Below the pieces are notes generated by a model. It did no database searches. It was not told the DNA's origin and worked only from the letters and a program-made list of their open reading frames with translations. Positions 1 through 8,578 of a stretch of 64,000 bases of DNA are shown here, in pieces; position 1 is the stretch's first letter; each line of letters opens with the position of its first letter. A program made the position numbers and the translations under genes. The stretch covers positions 741,084-805,083 of the forward strand of contig NZ_LXUK01000022.1 of assembly GCF_013072695.1 (NCBI RefSeq), written 5' to 3'. Origin of the DNA: Acinetobacter sp. Ac_5812 (lineage in GTDB: Bacteria > Pseudomonadota > Gammaproteobacteria > Pseudomonadales > Moraxellaceae).

Positions 1-1627
1 AATTTTCAACTTGGTCTCGTTGGTCAACACTGGCATTTTGATAAGCCGATAAAGCCGCATGTTCATTAAAAATGTCACAGGCATGATTAAAATCAAAACC
101 ATTAAATCCTAGTTTTTTCGCAACCTGAGCCACCGCCCACCAATCCGCTTTGGCTTGCTTTGGCGGATTTAAAAAAGCACGTTGTCGTGAGATACGGCGT
201 TCAGAATTAGTGACTGTGCCATCTTTTTCCCCCCAACCCAGCGCAGGTAACAATACATCTGCATAAGCCGTGGTATCGGTATCTGCACAAATATCTGATA
301 CCACGACAAACTCACAGTTTTCCAATGCACGTTTGACTTGATCTGCATCGGGTAAGCTCACCACAGGATTGGTTGCCATAATCCAAATCGCTTTGATTTT
401 GCCGCTTTCCACTGCTTGGAATAAATCAACTGCTTTTAAGCCTGCTTGCTTGGCAATCACAGGGCTGTTCCAGAAATCTTGTACCAATTTTTGATGTGAA
501 AGATTGTCCAAATCCAGATGTGCAGCCAACATATTGGCGAGTCCACCCACCTCACGACCGCCCATGGCATTGGGTTGACCCGTCATAGAAAATGGCGCTG
601 CACCTAATTTGCCAATTTTCCCAGTCAGTAAATGGCAGTTAATAATGCTATTGGCTTTATTCACCCCTTGAGAGGATTGATTAACCCCCATCGAAAATAA
701 GGTGATCACTTTTTCTGTTTGCGCAAATTTATCAAAAAACAGTTGTAATTTTTCTGCGGATATTCCTGTGCGTTTCACTAAAGCACTAACATCTTGCTCA
801 CTTTCACTCGCGGCTAAAAGTGCCGCTAAACCTTCGGTATAGGTCTCTACAAAATGCTGATCGATACAATCATTGTGATATAAATACTGAAACAAGCCGT
901 TAAATAAAGCCACATCCTGACCCGGTAAGATCGGCAAATGTAAATCCGCTTGCTCACAGGTACTGGTAAAACGAGGGTCAACCACAACTACAAATAAATC
1001 TGGATTCTTGCTTTTGGCCTGCATGATGCGTTGATACAGAACAGGATGACACCATGCCGTATTGGAGCCGACTAAAACTACCATGTCAGTATGTTCAAAA
1101 TCTTCATAACTGGCTGGAACAATATCTTCACCAAAAGCCCGTTTATGTGCCGCAACCGCAGATGACATACATAAGCGTGAATTGGTATCAATATTGGCAG
1201 TGCCTAAATAGCCTTTTACAAACTTATTCACCACATAATAGTCTTCTGTCAACAATTGACCTGAGACATAAAATGCAACACTGTCTGCTCCATACTGATC
1301 AATACACGCTTGAAACTGCTCTGCAATTTTCTCGATGGCCTGATCCCAAGTCGTCACTTGACGATAGTTTTTACGGCCAAACATAGGCTGTAAGACTCGG
1401 GTTTCCAAGCCCAACGTATCTGCAAGATTGCTGCCCTTGATACACAACCGTCCAAAGTTTGAAGGATGATTCATATCACCGGCGACTTGTACCGTCGTGC
1501 CATGCGTTTTATGTTGCACACTGACATCCACACCACAGCCCACGCCACAATAGGGACATGTTGTTTTTGTTATGATTGTTTCTGCTTGATCGGAGCGACT
1601 GTGTTCTAAAATTTGAATACTGTTCAT
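1..1627 (-). CDS. nasA: Assimilatory nitrate reductase catalytic subunit, partial (C-terminus beyond window)
   Basis: Molybdopterin oxidoreductase that reduces nitrate to nitrite in the cytoplasm. Read on the minus strand from the ATG at 1625-1627, the frame stays open to base 1, giving about 542 residues; the 3' part lies outside. The N-terminus carries the [4Fe-4S] motif of the family: C24, C27, C31 and C62, in the contexts CPYCGVGCG and GRLCIKGSN. A long Mo-bisMGD domain follows, with stretches such as GQPNAMGGREVGG and WGEKDGTVTNSERRIS that are typical of NasA. It is the last visible gene of the operon narK-nirB-oxidoreductase-nasA, which turns nitrate into ammonium. It is separated from the preceding gene by a 270-bp repeat-bearing gap, so part of its expression may differ from the upstream genes. 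Confidence 0.93.
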   Translation of the reverse strand, partial: MNSIQILEHSRSDQAETIITKTTCPYCGVGCGVDVSVQHKTHGTTVQVAGDMNHPSNFGRLCIKGSNLADTLGLETRVLQPMFGRKNYRQVTTWDQAIEKIAEQFQACIDQYGADSVAFYVSGQLLTEDYYVVNKFVKGYLGTANIDTNSRLCMSSAVAAHKRAFGEDIVPASYEDFEHTDMVVLVGSNTAWCHPVLYQRIMQAKSKNPDLFVVVVDPRFTSTCEQADLHLPILPGQDVALFNGLFQYLYHNDCIDQHFVETYTEGLAALLAASESEQDVSALVKRTGISAEKLQLFFDKFAQTEKVITLFSMGVNQSSQGVNKANSIINCHLLTGKIGKLGAAPFSMTGQPNAMGGREVGGLANMLAAHLDLDNLSHQKLVQDFWNSPVIAKQAGLKAVDLFQAVESGKIKAIWIMATNPVVSLPDADQVKRALENCEFVVVSDICADTDTTAYADVLLPALGWGEKDGTVTNSERRISRQRAFLNPPKQAKADWWAVAQVAKKLGFNGFDFNHACDIFNEHAALSAYQNASVDQRDQVEN

Positions 1628-1724
1628 GACTGCCCCTTTTACCTAGTTAATCTTTTTAAAGATGCTTACTCTCGGGAGTCTTACCGAGTTTTTATCTTAT
1701 TTTCAGGCTAAGCCTTCGGCTCGA

Positions 1725-1848
1725 CCTACTTTTCTTTCGGGAAAAGTAGGCAAAACCATTGTCATCTGCAAAACCTGTTCTCTTCTGTCACCTACTTAGG
1801 TTCATCGCAGAAACATTTCTTACAAAAACCATGCAGGTTGCAGATGAC
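1725..1848. repeat. Palindromic intergenic repeat inside the nitrate operon
   Basis: The gap between the NirD-like oxidoreductase gene and nasA holds nested inverted repeats. A tight hairpin has arms CCTACTTTTC and GAAAAGTAGG (1725-1750). A wider pair lies at 1761-1777 and 1834-1848, with arms GTCATCTGC..AACCTG and CAGGTTGCAGATGAC. A small AGCCTTCGGCT hairpin sits just before. The arrangement resembles a dispersed intergenic element common in Acinetobacter (recognition from memory). It could act as a processing or attenuation structure between the two cistrons. Confidence 0.6.
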
Positions 1849-1897
1849 TTTTCCGAGTATCAAACTACTTACATAGGAATTTAATTTCTTAGAAATA

Positions 1898-3517
1898 TTA
1901 CCCTGCCTTTTTCATTGCAAAATCCTTACCAAATAACAGCTTGTTTCTAAATGTAGAAACGGGTGTTTGATCTGCAATCAACTCGGCATACCACATGCCA
2001 TCTTCCGTATCACCAAACAGAACCGCACCAATCACTTTGTCTTTCTGGATAATGATACGCTTATAAATTTGACGTTTATCATCATTGAGGATGATGTCTT
2101 CATAATCCTCTTTCGGTTCAAAATTCCCAGCAGAGAATACGTCGACACCACTCACCTTTAACTGCGTTGGTACGGTTGGTGATTTAAAGGTTAAGCTGCC
2201 ATGTTCAGCCAAATGTGTTGCACAAATGAAGGCTTGTCCCCACAGCGGTTCAACCAAACCAAAAGTTTGATTACGATGCTCGATGCATTCGCCCACAGCA
2301 TAGATACTTGGATCAAAGGTTTGCATAGTGTCATTCACCAAGATGCCGCGATTACAGCGTAGTCCCGCACTTTGCGCCAAAGCAATATTCGGACGAATCC
2401 CGACCGCAAAAATAACCAAATCAGCATCCAACACAGTTCCATCTTTAAGTCGGACTTGACTGACATGACCGTCTTCACCAATCAATGCTTCAGTATTGGC
2501 TTCCGTAATGATATTGATGCCCTTTTGCTCAATACTATGGCGCAACATACGGCTGGCACGCCCATCCAACTGACGTTCCATAATTCGTTCCATCAGATGT
2601 AGAACTGTCACATTCATGCCACGTTGTTTCAATCCATACGCCGCTTCCAGACCCAGCAAACCACCACCAATCACCACGGCATTCTTCTTGCTTTCGCAAT
2701 ATTTGATCATAGTGTTTACATCATAAATATCACGGAAGCTGATCACACCTTTTAAATCCACACCTTGCACGGGTGGAATAAAAGGCGATGAACCAGTCGC
2801 AATAATCAAACGATCATAATCAACGCTTTCGCCTTTCTCGGTATGTACCACTTTACGAGTACGATCAATTTTTACCGCAGGATCATCCGCAATGAATTGA
2901 ATCCCTTTGTCGCGATACCAAGCATGTGGATGCAACATGATGTCATCAATAGTTTTTTCACCTGAAAGTACTGGTGACAGCATAATCCGGTTGTAATTGC
3001 CCCAAGGTTCTTCACCAATCACCGTCACCTCATAGCGATCTGGTGCCATGTCCAGTAAATCCTCTAGGCAACGCATCCCCGCCAAACCATTACCAATCAG
3101 CACCAATTTCAACTTTTCTTGCGCAGCACCATTGTTGGTAATATAAGTCTTTTGCGGAACTGTCCCGACCCAGACCCGACCATTTTCAATTTTGGTTGGA
3201 AAGACCAATAGCTTTTGATCTTTATCTTCCAAACAACGACCTGTCGCTAAGCTGAAATGTTGTTTATAAATCGGCGATGCAATCACGCGTTCGCCTTGTA
3301 AATCGCCAATGATACCGCGACACATCACATTGGCTTGGCTGAAGGGATCTTTATTGCTAAGTGCATAAATCCGCTTCTCATGCCCGACACGGAACAATGC
3401 AACGGATTGACCTTCAATTAGTGCGCCTACGCCTGTGTTTGGTGTGATGTCATCTAACGCACACACCTCGACCCATTGATTTTCTGGCAGCATATCGATG
3501 TTTTTTAAACTAGTCAT
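1898..3517 (-). CDS. NirD-like domain fused to FAD/NAD(P)-dependent oxidoreductase (nitrite assimilation)
   Basis: A 539-residue two-part protein. Residues 1-118 resemble the small nitrite reductase subunit NirD, a Rieske fold without iron ligands: no CxH..CxxH motif is visible. Residues 137-539 form a pyridine-nucleotide disulfide oxidoreductase with an FAD motif (GNGLAG, about 142) and an NAD motif (GGGLLG, about 284), closely parallel to the N-terminal third of NirB next door. It starts 11 nt after nirB with an AAGGAG ribosome site. Its likely job is to feed NAD(P)H electrons to nitrate or nitrite reductase, so it may serve as the NasA electron donor subunit. The fusion of a NirD domain to a second reductase module is unusual compared with the enterobacterial nirBD pair. 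Confidence 0.82.
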   Translation of the reverse strand: MTSLKNIDMLPENQWVEVCALDDITPNTGVGALIEGQSVALFRVGHEKRIYALSNKDPFSQANVMCRGIIGDLQGERVIASPIYKQHFSLATGRCLEDKDQKLLVFPTKIENGRVWVGTVPQKTYITNNGAAQEKLKLVLIGNGLAGMRCLEDLLDMAPDRYEVTVIGEEPWGNYNRIMLSPVLSGEKTIDDIMLHPHAWYRDKGIQFIADDPAVKIDRTRKVVHTEKGESVDYDRLIIATGSSPFIPPVQGVDLKGVISFRDIYDVNTMIKYCESKKNAVVIGGGLLGLEAAYGLKQRGMNVTVLHLMERIMERQLDGRASRMLRHSIEQKGINIITEANTEALIGEDGHVSQVRLKDGTVLDADLVIFAVGIRPNIALAQSAGLRCNRGILVNDTMQTFDPSIYAVGECIEHRNQTFGLVEPLWGQAFICATHLAEHGSLTFKSPTVPTQLKVSGVDVFSAGNFEPKEDYEDIILNDDKRQIYKRIIIQKDKVIGAVLFGDTEDGMWYAELIADQTPVSTFRNKLLFGKDFAMKKAG

Positions 3518-3528
3518 TTGAGTTCTCC

Positions 3529-6075
3529 TTATGCTTCAACCATTGGGATTCGATCGACTGAGCGTTCAGCGTCATTCAAAGGGCGAATCTGATCACGTAC
3601 TTGAGTAAATTGAATATGTGGATCAGCTTGCTCTTCTGCACTGGCGTTGATATAGGTTTGGAAACGTTTACGGATCTCAGGATCTTCAACTGCGGTACGC
3701 CATTCATCTTGATAAGTGCCAATCACATGACTCATACGGAGTTCTAACTCTTCTGCAAGCCCTAGCGAATCATCGACAATCACTGATTTAAGATAATCCA
3801 AACCGCCTTCCATATTGTCACGCCATACACTGGTGCGCTGTAAACGATCTGCAGTTTGGATATAGAACATAAAGAAACGGTCGATATAACGAATCAAGGT
3901 TTGGGTATCAAGGTCTGAGGCCAATAGCTCTGCATGACGTGGTTTCATACCGCCATTCCCACAGACATACAGGTTCCAACCTTTCTCGGTGGCAATCACC
4001 CCTACGTCTTTACCTTGTGCCTCTGCACATTCACGAGTACAACCCGACACCGCCATTTTTAATTTATGCGGTGAACGTAGGCCTTTATAACGATTCTCAA
4101 GTTCAATCGCCAAGCCAACAGAATCATCAACACCATAACGACACCATGTACTACCGACACAGGATTTCACGGTACGTAAGGATTTACCGTACGCATGGCC
4201 AGATTCAAAACCTGCTGCGTTGAGTTCTTCCCAAATAAATGGGAGTTGATGAATTTGCGCGCCAAATAAGTCGACCCGTTGTCCACCCGTAATTTTGGTA
4301 TATAGGTTATATTTTTTGGCAATTTGACCAACAGCGATTAAGCCATCAGGTGTGACTTCCCCACCTGCCATACGCGGCACAACCGAGTATGAACCATCTT
4401 TTTGAATATTGCCCAAGTAGTAATCATTACTGTCTTGTAAGCCTGCATGGCTTGGTTCCAGTACAAAATCATTCCAGCACGATGCCAAAATATTAGCCGC
4501 CATTGGTTTACAAATATCACAGCCTAGACCATGACCATGTTGATGAATCAAATCATCAAAGGTCTTGATTTCATTGACACGAACCAAGTGATAAATTTCT
4601 TGGCGTGAGTATGGGAAGTGTTCACAAACATGGTTATTCACCGTTACGCCTTGGCGTTGTAGTTCAGACTTCAACACTTGCGTCACTAACGGTGCACAAC
4701 CACCACAGGCTGTCGCTGCTTTGGTACATTTCTTCAAAGCACCGAGTGAGGTTGAACCGTCACAAATCGCTTGGCAAATATCGGCTTTAGATACGTTGTT
4801 ACATGAACAAATGGTTGCACTATCAGGCAATAAATCGACACCACTGCCACCTGCTTTCGCACCTGAATCGGCAAAGCCTGGCATGATTAAACTTTCAGGC
4901 GTTTCTGGTAGTGCCAGCCCATTCAGCATCATTTGTAGCAGATCATTGTATTCTTTGGCATCACCCACCAAGACCGCACCGAGCAATTTAGTCTTGTCTG
5001 CATCGACCACGATCTTTTTATAGACCAAGCTATCTTCATCCGCATAGAAATAGCTGAGTGAGTTTGGCGTCATGCCATGCGCATCACCAACAGAGGCAAC
5101 ATCGACCCCCATCAACTTCAACTTGGTGCTCATATCTGCACCCGCAAAACAATGGGTTTCCTCTGCTAGGATATGTTTTGCAGCAATTCGTGCCATGTCA
5201 TAACCAGGTGCGACTAAGCCATAGATTTTGTTATCCCACAGCGCACACTCACCAATCGCATAGATATGTTGATCTGAGGTTTGGCAGTAATCATTGATTT
5301 TAATCCCGCCACGCTCACCCAATGCCAAGCCGCTGAGTCGTGCCAATTCATCACGTGGGCGAATCCCTGCCGAGAATAAAATGATGTCTGTTTCCAGCTC
5401 GCTGCCATCCGCAAACTTCATGACATGGGTTGCACTATCACCTGCTTCAATACATTGAGTCGCTTTTTGGGTATGAACTTTTACCCCAAGATTTTCAATT
5501 TTACGGCGTAATACTTTACCGCCAAGATCATCAATTTGTACTGCCATCAAACGCGGTGCGAACTCCACGACATGCGTTTCCAGATTTAAATCACGCAATG
5601 CTTTGGCCGCTTCCAACCCCAATAAGCCGCCACCAATTACCACACCTGTCTTTGCGTTTAAACTTGCTGCACGAATCGCATCCAAGTCCTCAATAGTACG
5701 ATACACAAAACAGTTTTCACGATCGTTACCTGAAATTGGGGGAACAAAGGCGTATGAACCTGTTGCTAATACCAATTTGTCATAATGAATCACATCGCCA
5801 AAGTTGGTGGTGACTGTTTGCTCTACCGCATTAATTTCCATCGCTTTGGTATTTAGTCTTAAATCAATACCGTGCGCGTCCGCAAAATCAAAACGAGCCA
5901 GTGATAAGTCTTTTGCTGTTTTACCAGAGAAGTATTCAGTCAAATGTACGCGGTCATAGGCAATACGTGGTTCTTCAGCAAGAATGGTAATTTCTAATTC
6001 ATCATCAGCTTTCTCTAAGATGGCTTCGATAAATTTATGCCCCACCATACCGTGACCAATCATCACTAATTTCAT
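3529..6075 (-). CDS. nirB: Assimilatory nitrite reductase [NAD(P)H] large subunit
   Basis: Reduces nitrite to ammonium in the cytoplasm with NAD(P)H. I place the start at the ATG 6073-6075 (MKLVMIGHGMVG), which has an AGGAG site just upstream; a longer frame overlaps narK and lacks support. The 848 residues match the family length. Order of parts: FAD motif at the N-terminus, NAD motif GGGLLG near 148, BFD-like [2Fe-2S] cysteines C423, C425, C457 and C460, then the ferredoxin-like nitrite/sulfite reductase core with siroheme-[4Fe-4S] cysteines C639, C645, C679 and C683 (CVGSTWC and CTREC). Second gene of the operon, between narK and the NirD-like fusion. Confidence 0.95.
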   Translation of the reverse strand: MKLVMIGHGMVGHKFIEAILEKADDELEITILAEEPRIAYDRVHLTEYFSGKTAKDLSLARFDFADAHGIDLRLNTKAMEINAVEQTVTTNFGDVIHYDKLVLATGSYAFVPPISGNDRENCFVYRTIEDLDAIRAASLNAKTGVVIGGGLLGLEAAKALRDLNLETHVVEFAPRLMAVQIDDLGGKVLRRKIENLGVKVHTQKATQCIEAGDSATHVMKFADGSELETDIILFSAGIRPRDELARLSGLALGERGGIKINDYCQTSDQHIYAIGECALWDNKIYGLVAPGYDMARIAAKHILAEETHCFAGADMSTKLKLMGVDVASVGDAHGMTPNSLSYFYADEDSLVYKKIVVDADKTKLLGAVLVGDAKEYNDLLQMMLNGLALPETPESLIMPGFADSGAKAGGSGVDLLPDSATICSCNNVSKADICQAICDGSTSLGALKKCTKAATACGGCAPLVTQVLKSELQRQGVTVNNHVCEHFPYSRQEIYHLVRVNEIKTFDDLIHQHGHGLGCDICKPMAANILASCWNDFVLEPSHAGLQDSNDYYLGNIQKDGSYSVVPRMAGGEVTPDGLIAVGQIAKKYNLYTKITGGQRVDLFGAQIHQLPFIWEELNAAGFESGHAYGKSLRTVKSCVGSTWCRYGVDDSVGLAIELENRYKGLRSPHKLKMAVSGCTRECAEAQGKDVGVIATEKGWNLYVCGNGGMKPRHAELLASDLDTQTLIRYIDRFFMFYIQTADRLQRTSVWRDNMEGGLDYLKSVIVDDSLGLAEELELRMSHVIGTYQDEWRTAVEDPEIRKRFQTYINASAEEQADPHIQFTQVRDQIRPLNDAERSVDRIPMVEA

Positions 6076-6103
6076 TGTGTTTCTCCTCAAATCTAATCTT
6101 TGA

Positions 6104-7456
6104 TTAAGCTGCGCTGCTTTGTTCTGAACGACGTTCCAACATGGCTTGCTCAAACAGCTGTTGTTCTTTTTCTTTGTGCTCTACCGAGAATCGGATCAGC
6201 ATTACTGAGCTTGCAGCAATGACCACTAAGCCGCCTAAAACCATTAAACAAGTTTGAAAATCGACCATTCCTTTTAGCAAGAATCCTGCTGCGACTGCAC
6301 CGACATTGCCACCTGCACCAATAATGCCTGCCACACCACCGAGTGCATCACGATCAATAAATGGAACCAAGGCATAAGTCGCACCGCATGCCATATGGGT
6401 AAACAGTGCGAAGATAGTCATACTGAGGATTGCAAGAACTGCACTATTCATATGCGCGAATAGCATTAGGAATAGACCTTCACCCAAGATCAACAGAAAC
6501 AAGATTTTAGTGCGGCCATCCAAACCTTTTTTCAGTGCCACTTTGTCTGAAACAATACCGCCAAGCGCACGGGCAAACAGTGCCAGCAAACCAAAAACCC
6601 CTGCAGCCAGTCCCGCTTCTTTTAAGCCAAAGTTGAAGTGTTCGACGTAATACATCGCAATGATGTTGTGCATGAAAATTTCGATACCGAAGCATGCCGC
6701 ATAAGAGCAGAATAGAATCCAGACCCGATAGTTACGTGCTGCATGCATTAGGATTGCCATGCCACCTTTTTTATCGCTTCCAACTACCACACCTTGCGCG
6801 CGTAGCTCTTTAAAATCACCTTGTGGGCAGTCTTGGGTCAGCTTCCAATAAAGCACACCTACGATCAGCATCATCACACCCGGTACAAGCAATGCAATTC
6901 TCCAACCCAAGGCTTGTTCAACACCGAACATCACCAAGGCAGACAACAGTAAAGGCATCAAAGCTTGTGTCGCACCACCACCTGCATTCCCCCAACCCGC
7001 TGAAGCGGCATTTGCGGTGCCTACAACATTTGGTGCAAACATAATGCTGGTATGGTATTGCGTAATCACAAAGCTGGCGCCAATTGCACCAATCAATAAG
7101 CGGAAAAATAGGAAGGATTCATAACTATTGGCTGCAGCAACACCAAATACAGGAATGCTGCCCAGCAATAAGAGTGCAGTATAAGTTTTACGTGGGCCAT
7201 ATTTGTCACACAATGGGCCAACGATTAATCGAACCACAATCGTGATTGCAACAGCAGCAATATTGATATTGGCGATCTGATCTTTGGTGAGATGGAACTC
7301 GCCTGCAATCACTGGCATTAACGGTGCACAGGCAAACCAAGCAAAGAAACACACGAAGAAAGCAAGCCAACTCATGTGGAATGCCCGCATCGCTGGTGCG
7401 GAAAAGTTAAATAACTTAATTGATGTGGCTTTTTTCGCCGATAAATCTAAAGACAT
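6104..7456 (-). CDS. narK: MFS nitrate/nitrite transporter
   Basis: Inner-membrane permease of the nitrate/nitrite porter family within the major facilitator superfamily; about 450 residues and 12 predicted hydrophobic segments. Signature stretches are WFACAPLMPVI in the first segment, a nitrate signature-like GGNVGAVAAGF near the C-terminal half, and GWGNAGGGATQALMPLL in the first half. I choose the ATG at 7454-7456 (MSLDLSAKK), which has a GGGAG site six bases upstream; longer starts at 7462 and 7483 are possible. First gene of the nitrate operon, about 116 nt downstream of the predicted start of a sigma54 transcript, so nitrogen-limited expression is expected. Confidence 0.9.
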   Translation of the reverse strand: MSLDLSAKKATSIKLFNFSAPAMRAFHMSWLAFFVCFFAWFACAPLMPVIAGEFHLTKDQIANINIAAVAITIVVRLIVGPLCDKYGPRKTYTALLLLGSIPVFGVAAANSYESFLFFRLLIGAIGASFVITQYHTSIMFAPNVVGTANAASAGWGNAGGGATQALMPLLLSALVMFGVEQALGWRIALLVPGVMMLIVGVLYWKLTQDCPQGDFKELRAQGVVVGSDKKGGMAILMHAARNYRVWILFCSYAACFGIEIFMHNIIAMYYVEHFNFGLKEAGLAAGVFGLLALFARALGGIVSDKVALKKGLDGRTKILFLLILGEGLFLMLFAHMNSAVLAILSMTIFALFTHMACGATYALVPFIDRDALGGVAGIIGAGGNVGAVAAGFLLKGMVDFQTCLMVLGGLVVIAASSVMLIRFSVEHKEKEQQLFEQAMLERRSEQSSAA

Positions 7457-7486
7457 TGCCATCTCCCATACTGAACGTATCATGTG

Positions 7487-7558
7487 TTGTTAATACATCA
7501 CGCTGTATCAACAAACCGATCAGATCGGACATCGTTGGCCGTCTTACAATTTTGCAAG
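7487..7558 (-). promoter_or_regulatory. Structured 5' leader of the narK operon (candidate NasT target)
   Basis: Between the sigma54 promoter and narK the transcript can form three hairpins in series. Arms on the genomic plus strand are CTTACA/TGCAAG (7543-7558), CCGAT/ATCGG (7516-7528) and TTGTTAATAC/GTATCAACAA (7487-7514, ten base pairs). NasT-type ANTAR proteins act by antitermination on such leaders, and nasT is adjacent. I could not identify the canonical pair of hexaloops with A at position 1 and G at 4, nor a T-run after the last hairpin, so the mechanism is inferred from context only. Confidence 0.4.
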
Positions 7559-7581
7559 TCATCTTTGACTCAAGGAATAGT

Positions 7582-7599
7582 TAGCAAATGCTGTGCCAA
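7582..7599 (-). promoter_or_regulatory. Sigma54 promoter of narK-nirB-nasA operon
   Basis: Minus-strand TTGGCACAGCATTTGCTA matches the sigma54 consensus TGGCAC-N5-TTGC exactly, with GG and GC in correct -24/-12 spacing. Transcription should begin near 7572, about 116 nt before narK. Confidence 0.85.
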
Positions 7600-7765
7600 G
7601 TATTCATTAATGGCATGGAAATAAAATATTAACCATTGTTTTATATATATTTTATCTATTTATTCTTTCTTTTTAATGAATGCAAATTCGGTTAAAGAGT
7701 GCAAGTTCAGTACAACGAACTGTTTTAAAGCATAATTCGCACTGCTTCAAAACAACTCTTTTTAC

Positions 7766-7780
7766 GCACTTAAAAAGTGC
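7766..7780. promoter_or_regulatory. NtrC-type enhancer site shared by two divergent sigma54 promoters
   Basis: GCACTTAAAAAGTGC is a perfect palindrome of the form GCAC-N7-GTGC, the NtrC binding pattern. It lies about 170 bp upstream of the narK -24/-12 element and about 145 bp upstream of the nasT one. Binding by NtrC is inferred. Confidence 0.7.
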
Positions 7781-7908
7781 ATATTTCATTCTGGAGGATA
7801 TAATTCAAATTTTTCATTTCTTCTAATTGGTCACAACGATACAATAAAGCGCATAAACAATACGCCCCATGGAGCGATTGCACCGAATAAGAAATGAAAA
7901 CAATTGAC

Positions 7909-7924
7909 TGGCACTAATTTTGCT
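7909..7924 (+). promoter_or_regulatory. Sigma54 promoter of nasT-nasS
   Basis: TGGCACTAATTTTGCT fits TGGCAC-N5-TTGC exactly. Transcription should start near 7935, about 50 nt ahead of nasT. It mirrors the narK promoter on the other side of the NtrC-type palindrome. Confidence 0.82.
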
Positions 7925-7987
7925 TCAAAAAAAATACGCACAGCACTTTATATCTGTGCATAACCCCACCGTTTGACCTATATACTT

Positions 7988-8578
7988 ATGCCGAAACTCA
8001 AGATCGCACTTATTGATGACGACCAGGCTCGAGCTGAATACATAAAAACCTGTTTGATTGAACATGACTTTGATGTAGTGGCTTGTTTTACCCTCGATCA
8101 TCTCAATATTTTTAAACTCGAACATCTTCAAGCCGATGTGATTCTGCTTGATATGGATCACCCACATCGCGATGTGATCGAAAGTTGTGTCAGTAACTTT
8201 GACCTACCCACCGTTCTGTTTACCAAGAACACTGACAAAGACATGATTAAACAAGCCATCGATGCAGGGATTACCGCGTATATTGTCGACGGTATTGATC
8301 CAAGCCGTCTGCACACGATTTTAGACATTTCAATTGAGCAATATAAAAAGCATAAAAAGCTGGAATGTGACCTCAAAGATGCTAAAACCAAGTTGGCAGA
8401 CCGTAAGGATGTCGAAAAAGCCAAAGTATTGCTGATGCAATTACATGGCTTAACCGAAGACACCGCCTTTCAGTTACTCCGAAAGAATGCCATGAGCCAT
8501 CGTATGACCATTGGAGAAATGGCGCGGCGTTTACTCGATGCCCAACAACTTTTAAATAATCAACTAAAGGATGAATAG
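7988..8578 (+). CDS. nasT: ANTAR-domain antiterminator/response regulator NasT
   Basis: A 196-residue cytoplasmic regulator. The N-terminal half is a receiver-like domain (LKIALIDDD at the start, VILLDMD with D55 at the phosphoacceptor position), then a helical linker at about 115-135, then an RNA-binding ANTAR domain at about 137-192 (KAKVLLMQLHG and AFQLLRKNAM). Family members bind leader RNA and prevent termination when released by NasS. I take the ATG at 7988 (MPKLKIAL); a TTG five codons earlier is in frame, and neither has a clear ribosome site. The stop codon abuts the nasS start. Probably expressed from the sigma54 promoter at 7909. Confidence 0.9.
   Translation: MPKLKIALIDDDQARAEYIKTCLIEHDFDVVACFTLDHLNIFKLEHLQADVILLDMDHPHRDVIESCVSNFDLPTVLFTKNTDKDMIKQAIDAGITAYIVDGIDPSRLHTILDISIEQYKKHKKLECDLKDAKTKLADRKDVEKAKVLLMQLHGLTEDTAFQLLRKNAMSHRMTIGEMARRLLDAQQLLNNQLKDE

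Noticed and set aside
6076..6153. N-terminal extension of nirB by 26 residues
   Set aside because: It overlaps narK and has no ribosome site, whereas the ATG at 6075 has AGGAG and the normal family N-terminus.
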